From Brevundimonas fontaquae (GTDB lineage: Bacteria; Pseudomonadota; Alphaproteobacteria; Caulobacterales; Caulobacteraceae): a DNA stretch of 64,000 nt. The notes under the pieces were generated by a model. It was not told the DNA's origin and made no database searches. It worked only from the letters and a program-made list of their open reading frames with translations. Both the position numbers and the translations under genes were made by a program. Below, piece by piece: positions 34,338-43,020 of the stretch. The stretch is taken from contig NZ_CP070968.1 of NCBI RefSeq assembly GCF_017086445.1, positions 2,542,001 to 2,606,000 on the forward strand. The letters are read 5' to 3'. How positions within the stretch are numbered: the first letter of the stretch is position 1; each line of letters opens with the position of its first letter.

Positions 34338-34373
34338 CCTTTCCGATCTTCAGCAAATGCCGAAAGTCAGATC

Positions 34374-34757
34374 TTACTTGATCTGGACCTTGGCGCCGGC
34401 TTCCGTCAGCTTCTTGGCGACTTCGTCGGCGGCTTGCTTGGAGACGTTCTCGACGACGTTCTGCGGAGCGCCTTCGACCAGGTCCTTGGCTTCCTTCAGA
34501 CCCAGGTCCGAACGGACGCCGCGGACTTCCTTGATCACGTTGATCTTCTTGTCGCCGCCGTCGACCAGGACGACGGTGAATTCGGTTTGCTCTTCGGCAG
34601 CTTCAGCCGGAGCGCCGCCGCCGGCGGCCGGAGCAGCCATGGCGACCGGAGCAGCGGCGCTGACGCCCCACTTTTCTTCCAGCAGCTTGGAGAGTTCAGC
34701 AGCTTCGAGGACGGTCAGAGCGGACAGGTCTTCGACGATCTTGGCGAGGTCAGCCAT
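34374..34757 (-). CDS. rplL: 50S ribosomal protein L7/L12
   Basis: A 127-residue L7/L12, the stalk protein that recruits translation factors. The N-terminal dimerisation helix region ([31 protein letters not shown]) is followed by the Ala/Gly-rich hinge (residues about 38-52) and the conserved C-terminal domain with EKTEFTVVL-like ([25 protein letters not shown]) and [13 protein letters not shown]. It follows rplJ by 62 bases and ends at a strong terminator. The gene after it is convergent, not rpoB. Confidence 0.98.
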   Translation of the reverse strand: MADLAKIVEDLSALTVLEAAELSKLLEEKWGVSAAAPVAMAAPAAGGGAPAEAAEEQTEFTVVLVDGGDKKINVIKEVRGVRSDLGLKEAKDLVEGAPQNVVENVSKQAADEVAKKLTEAGAKVQIK

Positions 34758-34819
34758 TGTCAGTTTTCCTTCGGAGGATTGGTTTTAGAGAGTGATGCAG
34801 AGATGAAAGGCTGGGCCGC

Positions 34820-35335
34820 TTACGCGGCTTCCTTGGTGGCGTAGGCGTTGAACACGCGAGCCAGCTGACCGGCGGGTGCTTGCAGCACGCCGGCGATACG
34901 GGTCGCAGGCGCGTTGAGCAGGCCGATGAGTTGACCGCGAACCTCGTCGAGCGTCGGGAGCTTGGACAGTGCGTCCACGCCCTTTTGGTCGACGATGGTC
35001 GAGCCCATGAAGCCGCCGACGATCTTGAAGCGATCGTTGGCCTTAGCGAACTCGGTGGCGACCTTGGCGGCCGTACCGGGGTTCTCGGAATAGGCGATGC
35101 CCACGGGACCCTTGAACAGGTTGTGGTAGTCGCTGCCTTCCTCGGCTTCGAGCGCCTTCAGCGCCAGGCGGTTCTTGACCACCTTGAACGCGCCGCCTTC
35201 TTTACGAAGACGGCCACGCAGATCTTCCATTTCCGCAACGGTCAGACCCAGGTTGTGGGTCACGACCACGCTGCCGGCGTCGGCGAAAACGCCCTTGAGC
35301 GATTCGATAGACTCGGCTTTTTGAGCGCGATCCAT
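34820..35335 (-). CDS. rplJ: 50S ribosomal protein L10
   Basis: A 171-residue L10, the base of the ribosomal stalk. MDRAQKAESIESLKGVFADAGSVVVTHNLGLTVAEMEDLRGRLR is the typical N-terminus, and the C-terminal helix that binds L12 dimers is present (VLQAPAGQLARVFNAYATKE). It is first in an rplJ-rplL operon with a long leader of about 200-300 bases that may carry autogenous control. Confidence 0.98.
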   Translation of the reverse strand: MDRAQKAESIESLKGVFADAGSVVVTHNLGLTVAEMEDLRGRLRKEGGAFKVVKNRLALKALEAEEGSDYHNLFKGPVGIAYSENPGTAAKVATEFAKANDRFKIVGGFMGSTIVDQKGVDALSKLPTLDEVRGQLIGLLNAPATRIAGVLQAPAGQLARVFNAYATKEAA

Positions 35336-35645
35336 TGCGGTCTCCAGTCTTGGTATTCGCCGCCGGGCTTATTCCCGACGACGGATTGGCCAAAGCGCGT
35401 CGCATCGCTGCGAAACGTCGGGCCGGTCGTATTGTCCGAAGGATGCGTCTGACGGCGTCCGTCCCGGAATGCGGGCTGACAGCGCAAGGTCGCGTCCCCA
35501 TCTCCCCACGGCGTCAGAGGGCTCTCTGACAGTTATAGCCTGGGTGACCCCCACGCCCCGAAGTTCTCGGACAGGACCGTCAGAAGATGAACCTCCGACG
35601 GGAAGCGGCGCTCTTACAGGCGCCGCCGTTGGAAATCAACCCGGC
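35336..35645 (-). promoter_or_regulatory. rplJ upstream region, probable promoter and L10 leader
   Basis: These 310 bases hold no gene I can support. A TATAAC hexamer on the minus strand (35532-35537) is a possible -10 element, giving a leader of nearly 190 bases before rplJ; no clear -35 is seen. In many bacteria the rplJ leader folds into a structure bound by the L10-L12 complex for feedback control. The G+C-rich imperfect dyads here would allow this, but I could not match the known L10 leader motif by eye. Confidence 0.35.
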
Positions 35646-36215
35646 TTAACGCCGGCTGGGCTTGGCGCCGGTCTCACCTTCTTCGCCGCAATCGAACCGG
35701 GCGCAATATTTGCTCTGCAGTTCGGTCATGAAGCTGGTCATCACTTCGATCTGCGACTCTTGCACGGCCACGCCCAATGGAATCGCCTTGGCCGCGACGG
35801 CGCGCCCGACAGGACTGCGATAGAAGTCGATCTGACCGCGCAGTTCTTCTTCGGTGTAAAGCTCCGCATAGGCCGGAACCATGTCGTCCAGAAGACGCAC
35901 CACCATCCGGCTGAGCATCGGCGGCATATTGGTCCGGATCCAGGCCGCCTCCTCGCCGCCCTTCTGAGTGATTCCGTCCAACTGCTCGCTCATGGCCTGC
36001 TCGAACTCCTTCATGAAGTTCGGCCCGGCCGAGAGATTGATCAGTTCGCGCGCCAGGACGCTGCGGCGCGCCAAGCCTTCGTCTGGACGAACGACAACCT
36101 GGAGGCGATCCTCCCCTCCGTTCGGCGCCTCAGTGCTTTGCGCGAGCGCTGGCGTACTCGAGCCGAACGCCGAAACAAGCGCCACTCCCAGCGCCAGGTT
36201 ATGAATGATGGTCAT
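35646..36215 (-). CDS. DUF2059 domain protein, exported
   Basis: A 189-residue exported protein: signal peptide ending at STPALAQ, then a helical DUF2059 domain in about residues 110-170 (MVPAYAELYTEEELRGQIDFYRSPVGRAVAAK). DUF2059 proteins are periplasmic and of unknown function. ATG 36215 is preferred to an upstream start at 36251, since GGGGAGG precedes it. A pair of cysteines near the C-terminus (YCARFDCGEE) may form a disulfide. Confidence 0.88.
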   Translation of the reverse strand: MTIIHNLALGVALVSAFGSSTPALAQSTEAPNGGEDRLQVVVRPDEGLARRSVLARELINLSAGPNFMKEFEQAMSEQLDGITQKGGEEAAWIRTNMPPMLSRMVVRLLDDMVPAYAELYTEEELRGQIDFYRSPVGRAVAAKAIPLGVAVQESQIEVMTSFMTELQSKYCARFDCGEEGETGAKPSRR

Positions 36216-36284
36216 GATCGCCTCCCCTGCTCCCTTATCGGCAGGCATCACCCCGGCTGACCAGCCGAATTCGACCGACGGTTG

Positions 36285-36737
36285 CTAATCTTCCAGCGGC
36301 GTGGCGTCGAAGTCGCGGATCAGCGCGGCCAGGTCGGGCTCGTGAACCAGGTCCGCCGCCTCGCTCAGGCTCATCCAGCGGCGCTCGCGCTGATGCGCTT
36401 CGGGCCAGGCGCCCATCTGGATCAGCACTTCCAGTGGATAGACCGACACCACGCACTGGCGCACGCCGCCGTCTTTCAGACTCTTGGCGTATCGGAAGAC
36501 GCCGATGGACTGGGTGTCGACGTCGCCCTTCACCCCCGCCTCCTCCATCGCCTCCTGGGCGGCGGCCTCGGGATCGCTCTTGCCGACCATCCGCCCGCCC
36601 TTGGGTATCACCCAGCGTCGCGTTTCGCGCGAGGTGATCATAAGGATGCGACGCTCGCCGTCTTCCAGCCGCCACGGCAGGGCCGCGACCTGACGGGTCT
36701 CGGAGCGTGAGGTGCGTTTCGACCGGGCCTGCGCCAC
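36285..36737 (-). CDS. Nudix hydrolase (DIPP-like)
   Basis: A 150-residue Nudix enzyme. The Nudix box is GGRMVGKSDPEAAAQEAMEEAG (residues 48-69); the Arg of the consensus REUXEEXGU is replaced by Gln61, while the metal-binding Glu residues remain. RRWVIPKGG before the box resembles diphosphoinositol polyphosphate/dinucleoside polyphosphate hydrolases. Substrate unknown. It sits between the AI-2E transporter and DUF2059 genes on the same strand. Confidence 0.88.
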   Translation of the reverse strand: MAQARSKRTSRSETRQVAALPWRLEDGERRILMITSRETRRWVIPKGGRMVGKSDPEAAAQEAMEEAGVKGDVDTQSIGVFRYAKSLKDGGVRQCVVSVYPLEVLIQMGAWPEAHQRERRWMSLSEAADLVHEPDLAALIRDFDATPLED

Positions 36738-36890
36738 GCCTCAGCCCTCACCAATCGCGTGAGCGGTCCTGACGATTCGTGCTGGCGCTCGCCCAATCTT
36801 CACGTCTGGTTCCAGGTCTGCGGGTCGCGGCCGCCCTCGAAACGGGATCGCGACGGCTGCGTCAAGTTGTCAGACCACGGACGGTCCCAT

Positions 36891-37973
36891 TTATTTCTCT
36901 CCCGGCGCCTTGGCCTTTGGATCGCCCAACACGTCCTGACGATACAGCATGGTGATCAGCGTGTGCAGCACCAGCGCCAGCGGCGTGGCGAACAGCACGC
37001 CCAGCGGCCCGAACAGAGTGCCGATGCCCACGACGGCGAAGATGCCCAACACCACGGGCAAGTTCGCGACGTTCTTCTGCACCATCGGCGTGATGAAGTT
37101 ACTCTCCAGCTGGGACACAACGACATACAGCGCCAGCGTCATCAGGGCCGTCTGCCACCCTTGCGTGGCGCCAACCAGCACGGCCGGCACGGTGGAGACG
37201 ATGGGCCCGACGATCGGCACGAACTGCGCCAGACCCGTCAGCAGACCCAGCCCCAGCGCCGACGGCACGCCGATGATGGCCAGCCCTACGCCCGTTAGTG
37301 TCCCTACCAGCACCATCGAGAACAGCTGCGCCTTCAGCCAGCCCTTCAGCGCCTTGCCGCAGCTGTTCAGCACTTCGCGCATCCTCGGTCGCCGATCCAT
37401 GGGCAGCATGGACAGCAGCCCCTCGCGCGACTTGGCGGGTTCGATCGCCAGGAAGACGCCGGCCACAACGACGAGCAATAGCGTCGTCACGCCAGATGCG
37501 AAGCCCAGGGCGAACTTCTGCGCCACTTGCAGCGCCTGACCGGCTCGGTCGCCCAAGCCCTGAATCTGGTCGAACAGCTGCGCGGCATAAGGTTGGGCCT
37601 GAATCCAGGACTGCACCTGGTTCCAGCCTTCCGGCACCACGGCGGACAAGGCGACGACCTGCTCGGTGATTTGCGTGCCGAACAGGGTCAGCACGCCCGC
37701 CAGCACAGCGACGACGATCAGGAGCGACAGGAAGACGGCCAGCGGGTCCGGCGCCTTCAGCCAGCGCACGATGGGATCGGCCAGGGCGCGCAGAATCACC
37801 GACACCACGATGGCCCCGAAGATCAGCAGCCACAGCGTCTGCAAGGTCACGATCAGCTGGACCGCGAAATAGGCCGACACCAGCACGATGGCGCCGAACG
37901 CGAGCCGCCCCTTCCACGGGTCGTGGCCGCCCACACCGGGCTTTTCGCCCATCAGTTTTCCCAGTCCGAACAT
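36891..37973 (-). CDS. AI-2E family transporter (PerM/TqsA-like)
   Basis: A 360-residue polytopic membrane protein of the AI-2E/UPF0118 family, with about eight membrane helices and the C-terminal motif FVPIVGPIVSTVPAVLVG plus LESNFITPMVQKNVANLPVV and FGPLGVLFATPLA. Members export autoinducer-2 or exchange sodium/protons, or are called PerM permeases; no specific substrate can be assigned. In many alphaproteobacteria perM is next to hdaA; here hdaA is 8 kb away. Confidence 0.9.
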   Translation of the reverse strand: MFGLGKLMGEKPGVGGHDPWKGRLAFGAIVLVSAYFAVQLIVTLQTLWLLIFGAIVVSVILRALADPIVRWLKAPDPLAVFLSLLIVVAVLAGVLTLFGTQITEQVVALSAVVPEGWNQVQSWIQAQPYAAQLFDQIQGLGDRAGQALQVAQKFALGFASGVTTLLLVVVAGVFLAIEPAKSREGLLSMLPMDRRPRMREVLNSCGKALKGWLKAQLFSMVLVGTLTGVGLAIIGVPSALGLGLLTGLAQFVPIVGPIVSTVPAVLVGATQGWQTALMTLALYVVVSQLESNFITPMVQKNVANLPVVLGIFAVVGIGTLFGPLGVLFATPLALVLHTLITMLYRQDVLGDPKAKAPGEK

Positions 37974-38042
37974 ATCGCCCCCTTCAAGGTCGCGACTGGA
38001 ACGCGGGTCGAGCGTGGCCGTTCGCCGCAGGCGATAAAAAAG

Positions 38043-38459
38043 TCAGTGGGCGTCGGAGGATCGCTGATCGTAGGCCATTTGCGCGGCCGCGACTTCCGGC
38101 ATCCGGGTCTCGGCCCAGTCGATCATGGACTGCATCGCCGCCATAAGGGTTCGGCCCAGCGGCGTGACCGCATAGGTCACCGACACCGGCACGGTGGCCA
38201 CGACGGAGCGTGACACCAGCCCGTCGCGCTCCAGCGATTTCAGCGTCTGACTCAGCATCTTCTGCGACACCCCGTCGACCCGCTGCTTCAGGGCGTTGAA
38301 CCGGATCGGCCCCTCTCCCAGCACGATCAGGATCAGGGTGCTCCATTTGTCGGCGATCCGGTCCAGCAGCTGCCGCGTCGGACAGTTCGCTGCGAACACG
38401 TCGCCGCGCAGCCAGGTTTCTTGAAGGTGACCAGGTGTCTGAGAAGTGCCGTCTTGCAT
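38043..38459 (-). CDS. HxlR family transcriptional regulator
   Basis: A 138-residue winged-helix regulator. The HxlR signature Cys26 in NCPTRQLLDRIADKWSTLIL is followed by the wing region (KMLSQTLKSLERDGLVSR). A cysteine at this position often senses electrophiles or oxidants. It is divergent from a NmrA-like oxidoreductase gene, and a perfect inverted repeat lies between them, so it very likely controls that gene and itself. ATG 38459 is chosen as the N-terminus closest to homologues; ATG 38501 would place the start inside the operator. Confidence 0.92.
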   Translation of the reverse strand: MQDGTSQTPGHLQETWLRGDVFAANCPTRQLLDRIADKWSTLILIVLGEGPIRFNALKQRVDGVSQKMLSQTLKSLERDGLVSRSVVATVPVSVTYAVTPLGRTLMAAMQSMIDWAETRMPEVAAAQMAYDQRSSDAH

Positions 38460-38481
38460 GGGCGCATCCCATATCGCACCT

Positions 38482-38498
38482 GGTATCCATTGGATACC
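38482..38498. promoter_or_regulatory. Predicted HxlR operator
   Basis: GGTATCC-ATT-GGATACC is a perfect 7-base inverted repeat centred between the divergent HxlR and NAD(P)-binding genes. It lies 14 bases upstream of the + gene start and 22 bases upstream of the HxlR start. HxlR regulators typically bind such dyads in the shared promoter. Confidence 0.65.
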
Positions 38499-38512
38499 CA
38501 AAGGAGCCTTCC

Positions 38513-39121
38513 ATGAAAGTCGCAGTTCTCGGCGCCAGCGGTCGCGCCGGCTCGGAAATCACCAAGGAACTGGCCGCGCGCGGTCACACGGTCACCGCCA
38601 TCGCCCGCAAGCCGGAGGCGATTCCCAGCGCCACCGGCGTCACGCCTGTCGCCGGCGACGCCTCGGACGCTGCCGCGGTCGCCGATCTGATCAAGGGTTC
38701 GGACGCCGTCATCAGCGCCCTGCACTTCGATGTTCCCGCCGCGACGATCCTTGGCGCGCTGAAGACCGCCGGCGTCCCGCGCCTGCTCGTCACCGGCGGC
38801 GCCGCCAGCCTGGAGGTCGCGCCCGGCGTCCTCTTGTTCGACACGCCGCAGTTTCCGGCCGAATGGAAGCCCATCGCCAAGGGCGGCCTGACCTTCCTGG
38901 AAGACCTGCGTCAGGAAACGGACATCAACTGGACCTTCTTCTCCCCCGCCGCCCTGATCGAGGAAACGCCGCGCCTGGGCCGCTATCGCACCGGGACCGA
39001 CCAACTGGTCGTGGACGCCAACGGCGACAGCAAGATCGGCTTCTCCGACTACGCCATCGCCATGGTCGACGAACTGGAGAACCCGAAGCACAGCCGCGCC
39101 CGCTTCACAGCGGCTTACTGA
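38513..39121 (+). CDS. NAD(P)H-binding protein (NmrA/SDR-like)
   Basis: A 202-residue atypical short-chain dehydrogenase. The Rossmann motif is VAVLGASGRAGSEITKELAARGH (residues 3-25) and the NmrA-type pattern continues with GDASD and SDAVISAL. NmrA-like members serve as NADPH sensors or reductases. A classic catalytic Tyr-x-x-x-Lys is not seen. ATG 38513 follows AAAGGAG. Its pairing with an HxlR regulator suggests a response to reactive compounds. Confidence 0.88.
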   Translation: MKVAVLGASGRAGSEITKELAARGHTVTAIARKPEAIPSATGVTPVAGDASDAAAVADLIKGSDAVISALHFDVPAATILGALKTAGVPRLLVTGGAASLEVAPGVLLFDTPQFPAEWKPIAKGGLTFLEDLRQETDINWTFFSPAALIEETPRLGRYRTGTDQLVVDANGDSKIGFSDYAIAMVDELENPKHSRARFTAAY

Positions 39122-39131
39122 TCCGGGCAAG

Positions 39132-39161
39132 AAAAAACGGCGGGGATCGCTCCCCGCCGTT
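39132..39161 (-). terminator. Rho-independent terminator after rplA
   Basis: AACGGCGGGGA / TCCCCGCCGTT form an 11-base stem with a 4-base loop. On the minus strand it is followed by TTTTTTCTT, ending the rplK-rplA transcript 25 bases beyond the rplA stop. It also lies ten bases after the NmrA-like stop and could act for that gene. Confidence 0.88.
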
Positions 39162-39185
39162 CTTCAGCGTGGCTTGTCTTTCGAC

Positions 39186-39875
39186 TTAGGCGCCCAGCGA
39201 GGCTGGGTCGACCTTGAAGCCCGGGCCCATCGTCGAGGACAGGCTGATGCGCTTCACATAGGTGCCCTTGGCGCCCGACGGCTTGGAACGCACCAGGGCG
39301 TCCACGATGGCCTTCACGTTGGCTTCCAGGGCGTCCTGGGTGAACGACACCTTGCCGATGCCGGCGTGGACGATGCCCGCCTTCTCGACGCGGAACTCCA
39401 CGGCGCCGCCCTTGGCGTCCTTGACGGCCTGGGCCACGTTCGGGGTCACGGTGCCGACCTTGGGGTTCGGCATCAGGCCGCGCGGGCCCAGCACCTTACC
39501 CAGACGGCCGACCAGGGCCATCATGTCCGGCGACGCGATCACGCGGTCGAACTCCATGAAGCCGCCGGCGATCTTTTCGTACAGATCTTCGGCCCCGACG
39601 TGTTCGGCGCCGGCTGCGGTGGCTTCGGCGGCCTTGGCGTCCTTGGCGAAGACGGCGACGCGAACGTCACGGCCGGTGCCCGACGGCAGGTTGACGACGC
39701 CACGGACCTGTTGGTCGGCGTGACGCGGGTCGACGCCCAGGTTGACCGAGATTTCCAGCGACTCGTCGAACTTGGCCTTGGCGTTTTCCTTGGCAAGCTT
39801 GATGGCGTCGGAGAACGGCAGCAGGTCTTGGGTCACGCCGGTGCGGGCCTTGAAGGCCTTGGTTTGCTTGGCCAT
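39186..39875 (-). CDS. rplA: 50S ribosomal protein L1
   Basis: A 229-residue L1, which forms the mobile L1 stalk of the ribosome and in many bacteria represses its own operon. The typical motifs are [35 protein letters not shown] and [14 protein letters not shown]. It lies 3 bases after rplK and is followed by a strong terminator. Confidence 0.98.
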   Translation of the reverse strand: MAKQTKAFKARTGVTQDLLPFSDAIKLAKENAKAKFDESLEISVNLGVDPRHADQQVRGVVNLPSGTGRDVRVAVFAKDAKAAEATAAGAEHVGAEDLYEKIAGGFMEFDRVIASPDMMALVGRLGKVLGPRGLMPNPKVGTVTPNVAQAVKDAKGGAVEFRVEKAGIVHAGIGKVSFTQDALEANVKAIVDALVRSKPSGAKGTYVKRISLSSTMGPGFKVDPASLGA

Positions 39876-39878
39876 GGT

Positions 39879-40310
39879 TTAGCCCTCCACCACTTCGAGG
39901 CCCATCGCGCGGGCGGAGCCTTCGATGATCTTGGCCGCCGCGTCGATGTCGTTGGCGTTCAGATCCTTCATCTTCTTTTCGGCGATCTCGCGCAGTTGCG
40001 CCTGCGTGATCTTGCCGGCGACTTCACGGCCGACCAGCTTCGAACCCGACTTCAGGCCCGTGGCCTGCTTCAGGTACCAGGTCGCCGGCGGCGTCTTGGT
40101 GATGAAGGTGAACGACTTGTCCTGATAGACGGTGATCACGGTCGGAAGCGGGGTGCCCTTGGCTTCCTTCTCGGTGCGCGCGTTGAACTCCTTGCAGAAG
40201 CCCATGATGTTCACGCCGCGCTGACCCAGAGCCGGGCCGATCGGGGGCGAAGGCGTGGCCGAACCGGCCGGCACTTGCAGCTTGATATAGCCGAGAATCT
40301 TCTTGGCCAT
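39879..40310 (-). CDS. rplK: 50S ribosomal protein L11
   Basis: A 143-residue L11, part of the GTPase-associated centre. The N-terminus [37 protein letters not shown] is nearly invariant across bacteria. It begins a new transcription unit 229 bases after nusG, from which it is separated by a terminator. The upstream region has hairpins (CGAGC-GAAG-GCTCG at 40419-40432) and probably the promoter. ATG 40310 follows AGGAGAGACC. Confidence 0.98.
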   Translation of the reverse strand: MAKKILGYIKLQVPAGSATPSPPIGPALGQRGVNIMGFCKEFNARTEKEAKGTPLPTVITVYQDKSFTFITKTPPATWYLKQATGLKSGSKLVGREVAGKITQAQLREIAEKKMKDLNANDIDAAAKIIEGSARAMGLEVVEG

Positions 40311-40486
40311 TGGTCTCTCCTATGAATGACCCGGCGAATGAACGGCGAGCCGGTGAGCCGTGGTGCGGCATGGCTGCCTCCCACGGATTTGACGCTCCAC
40401 GAACCGAAGGCCCGCCGAGCGAAGGCTCGCGTTTAACAGAGGGGGGATGGAAAGGCAACGCACCGCCCAGCCCTCGCCGCGGAAAC

Positions 40487-40516
40487 GAAAAAGCCGCGCC
40501 CTTTCGGACGCGGCTT
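40487..40516 (-). terminator. Rho-independent terminator after nusG
   Basis: On the minus strand AAGCCGCG / CGCGGCTT pair with a 10-base loop followed by TTTTCG. It lies just after the nusG stop and separates secE-nusG from rplK-rplA. Confidence 0.82.
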
Positions 40517-40539
40517 AAATCTCGACAGGTGCGTCGGCC

Positions 40540-41115
40540 TCAGCCCGCGACCTTCTCCACCTGGGCGTATTCCAGTTCGACCGGCGTGGCGCGGCCGAAG
40601 ATGGACACGGCGACGCGCAGGCGGGCGTGTTCTTCGTCCACGCTCTCGACCGAACCGTCGAAGCTGGCGAACGGGCCGTCGATGACCTTGACCTTCTCGC
40701 CGATGTCGAAGCGGATGGTGGGCTTAGGACGCTCGACGCCCTCTTCCACGGCGCCGATGATGTTCTGAACTTCACGCTCGGAGACCGGCAGAGGCTTGGT
40801 GCCGCCCGCGGCGCCCAGGAAGCCCGTGACCTTCGGCGTGTTCTTGACCAGGTGATAGGCTTGGTCGGTCATTTCCATCTTCACCAGCACATAGCCGGGG
40901 AAGAACTTGCGTTCCGAGTTCACCTTGCGGCCGCGACGGATCTCGACGACGTCCTCGGTCGGAACCAGGATTTCGGAGAAGGCGTCTTCCAGGCCCTGTT
41001 GCTTGGCCTGATCGCGCAGCTGCTCGGCGACCTTCTTCTCGAAGTTCGAGTAGGCGTTGACGATGTACCACTTGTGGCGCGGATTGGCGGGCTTTGCAGG
41101 CGCTGCATCGGTCAT
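40540..41115 (-). CDS. nusG: Transcription termination/antitermination factor NusG
   Basis: A 191-residue NusG, which binds RNA polymerase and couples it to Rho or the ribosome. The N-terminal NGN domain begins KWYIVNAYSNFEKKVAEQLRDQA and has the GYVLVKMEMTDQAYHLVKNTPKVTGFLG block; the C-terminal KOW domain has GEKVKVIDGPFASFDGSVESVD. It follows secE by 13 bases. Confidence 0.97.
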   Translation of the reverse strand: MTDAAPAKPANPRHKWYIVNAYSNFEKKVAEQLRDQAKQQGLEDAFSEILVPTEDVVEIRRGRKVNSERKFFPGYVLVKMEMTDQAYHLVKNTPKVTGFLGAAGGTKPLPVSEREVQNIIGAVEEGVERPKPTIRFDIGEKVKVIDGPFASFDGSVESVDEEHARLRVAVSIFGRATPVELEYAQVEKVAG

Positions 41116-41128
41116 GGGCGCGTCTTTC

Positions 41129-41443
41129 TCAGGATCCGAGAGCGATGATGTAGCGGAAGGCGTAGCCCAAGCCGGTGTCCACGATCCAGAAGAAGATCGA
41201 GGCGATTATGACCATGATGAAGACCATCACCGAGGTGATCCAGGTCTCCTTGCGGCTGGGCCAAACGATCTTGCGGCCTTCGGCGCGCACCTGGCTCAGG
41301 AACTGGCCGGGGCTGGTGCGGGGCTTCTTGGGCTCGGGCGAATCGACCGTGATGGAGGCGGCGCCGGCCGCCTGAGGCTTGGCGCCCATCTGGGGCTTCG
41401 CGCTGCCTTGAGGCCGCTTGCCGGGAGTTTTGGCCTTGGCCAT
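41129..41443 (-). CDS. secE: Preprotein translocase subunit SecE
   Basis: A 104-residue SecE, essential part of the SecYEG channel. The C-terminal half has the conserved VRAEGRKIVWPSRKETWITSVMVFIMVIIASIFFWIVD helix pair; the long Ala/Pro/Lys-rich N-terminus is typical of alphaproteobacteria. ATG 41443 is chosen over a start six codons upstream because homologues begin near MAKAK. It lies 70 bases downstream of tRNA-Trp and just ahead of nusG. Confidence 0.95.
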   Translation of the reverse strand: MAKAKTPGKRPQGSAKPQMGAKPQAAGAASITVDSPEPKKPRTSPGQFLSQVRAEGRKIVWPSRKETWITSVMVFIMVIIASIFFWIVDTGLGYAFRYIIALGS

Positions 41444-41513
41444 CAGTTGCTCTTCACACAATTGTTCCTGTCGCCCCAGATGGGAAGTCCCATCCGGAAG
41501 CGACAGGGGGGAT

Positions 41514-41589
41514 TGGCAGGAGTTGGGGGACTCGAACCCACGACCCCCGGTTTTGGAGACCGGTGCTCTACCAGCTGAGCTAAACTCCT
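41514..41589 (-). tRNA. tRNA-Trp (anticodon CCA)
   Basis: Reading the minus strand from 41589, the cloverleaf is complete in 76 bases including an encoded CCA end: acceptor AGGAGTT/AACTCCT, D stem GCTC/GAGC, anticodon stem CCGGT/ACCGG with loop CTCCAAA, and T loop TTCGAGT. The T stem, GTGGG against CCCCC, has one U-C mismatch. It directly precedes secE-nusG, the usual alphaproteobacterial context for this tRNA. Confidence 0.96.
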
Positions 41590-41685
41590 AGACAACCGCG
41601 CAAACCCGAAAGGTCCGTGCGTTCGCCAGAGGGGGGCGTATGCCCGACACCGCCCGCTATTTCAAGGGCGATGTGACACTTGCGA

Positions 41686-43020
41686 TCAGTCTTCCAGATG
41701 CGCGGCGATGGCTTCGCGCTCGGCCTCGGCCTTCACCAGTTCCTTGAAGATCAGCTTGTCGATGCGGCGGTCGTCCATATCCACGACCTCAACCTCGAAT
41801 CGGCCGACCTGCAGCACTTCGCCCTCGTCCGGGACGCGCGAGATCTGGTGCAGAATCAGGCCGGCGACGGTGTGGAAGCCTTCATGCTCGCCAAAGTCCT
41901 CGCCCAGCTTGTCAGCCAGTTCGTCCAGGTCCGTCTGACCGTCGACCAGCCAGCTGCCGTCGGCGCGCTGATGGATCCAGGCCTGCTCTTCGTCATGGCC
42001 TTCGTTGAAGTCGCCGGCGATCATTTCCAGGATGTCCGTCGCCGTCACCACGCCTTCGAAGGCCCCGTACTCGTCGACGATGAAGGCCATGTGGACCCGC
42101 GAGCCCTTCAGGATCTCCAGCGCCTTCAACACCGAGGTCGACTGAGGAATGAAGGCCGGTTCGGCGACCAGCGGCTCGATGTCGAACTTGCCGTTGGTCA
42201 GCAGGCTGTCCAGCAGATCCTTCTTGTGAACCACGCCCAGCGGATTATCGACATCGCTCTCGCGCGCCACCACGATCCGCGAATAGGGGCAGGTGCGAAT
42301 CTCTTCGCGCAGCATCTCTTCGGGGTCGTCCAGGGCGATCCAGAACACGTCGTGGCGCGGCGTCATGGCCACCCGCACCGGACGGTCGCCCAGGCGCAGG
42401 ATTTCCTCGATCATCACCTGCTCTTCCGGCTCGATCAGGCCGGCCGAGGTGCCTTCGGCCAGGATGGTCGCCACCTCTTCCTGGGTCACGTCGGAGCCGT
42501 CGCGATCCTTGACGCCCATGATCTTCAGGATGCCCGAGGTGGAGGCGGTCAGCAGCAGGACGAACGGCTTCAGCACGATCGCCAGCTTGGAGATCGGCCC
42601 GGCCATCTTGGACGCCACCGTCTCGGGGAAGATCAGCGCCAGGCGCTTGGGCACCAGTTCGCCGATGATCAGCGAGACATAGGTGATGCACACGACCACC
42701 AGGGCTGTGGCGAAGAACTCAGTATATTTCACCAGCGCCGGGAAGGCGACTTCCAGAATGCGATCCAGCTCGCCCGCGATGGTCGCCTGACCATAGGCGC
42801 CCGCCAGAATGCCGATCAAGGTGATGCCCACCTGAACCGCCGACAGAAACTGAGTCGGTTCTTCCGACAGCTTCAGCGCCGCCCTGGCCCCCCGGTCGCC
42901 CCGTTCCGCCCTCGCCTGTAGTTTGGATTTCCGCGAGGAGACGACCGCCAATTCAGTCATGGCGAACAAGCCGTTGAGCACCACCAGGAGCAGAACGACA
43001 GCAATAGCGATGAGTAACAT
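41686..43020 (-). CDS. CorC/HlyC (CNNM/DUF21, CBS-pair) membrane protein
   Basis: A 444-residue inner-membrane protein of the 'hemolysin' family. The DUF21/CNNM membrane domain covers about residues 1-190 (FAMTELAVVSSRKSKLQARAERGD, IGELVPKRLAL), two CBS domains cover about 210-330 and the CorC_HlyC domain about 345-430. Members are linked to Mg2+/Co2+ transport; the name hemolysin is historical. Upstream are 95 bases with no feature I can identify, then the tiny lipoprotein gene. Confidence 0.92.
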   Translation of the reverse strand: MLLIAIAVVLLLVVLNGLFAMTELAVVSSRKSKLQARAERGDRGARAALKLSEEPTQFLSAVQVGITLIGILAGAYGQATIAGELDRILEVAFPALVKYTEFFATALVVVCITYVSLIIGELVPKRLALIFPETVASKMAGPISKLAIVLKPFVLLLTASTSGILKIMGVKDRDGSDVTQEEVATILAEGTSAGLIEPEEQVMIEEILRLGDRPVRVAMTPRHDVFWIALDDPEEMLREEIRTCPYSRIVVARESDVDNPLGVVHKKDLLDSLLTNGKFDIEPLVAEPAFIPQSTSVLKALEILKGSRVHMAFIVDEYGAFEGVVTATDILEMIAGDFNEGHDEEQAWIHQRADGSWLVDGQTDLDELADKLGEDFGEHEGFHTVAGLILHQISRVPDEGEVLQVGRFEVEVVDMDDRRIDKLIFKELVKAEAEREAIAAHLED

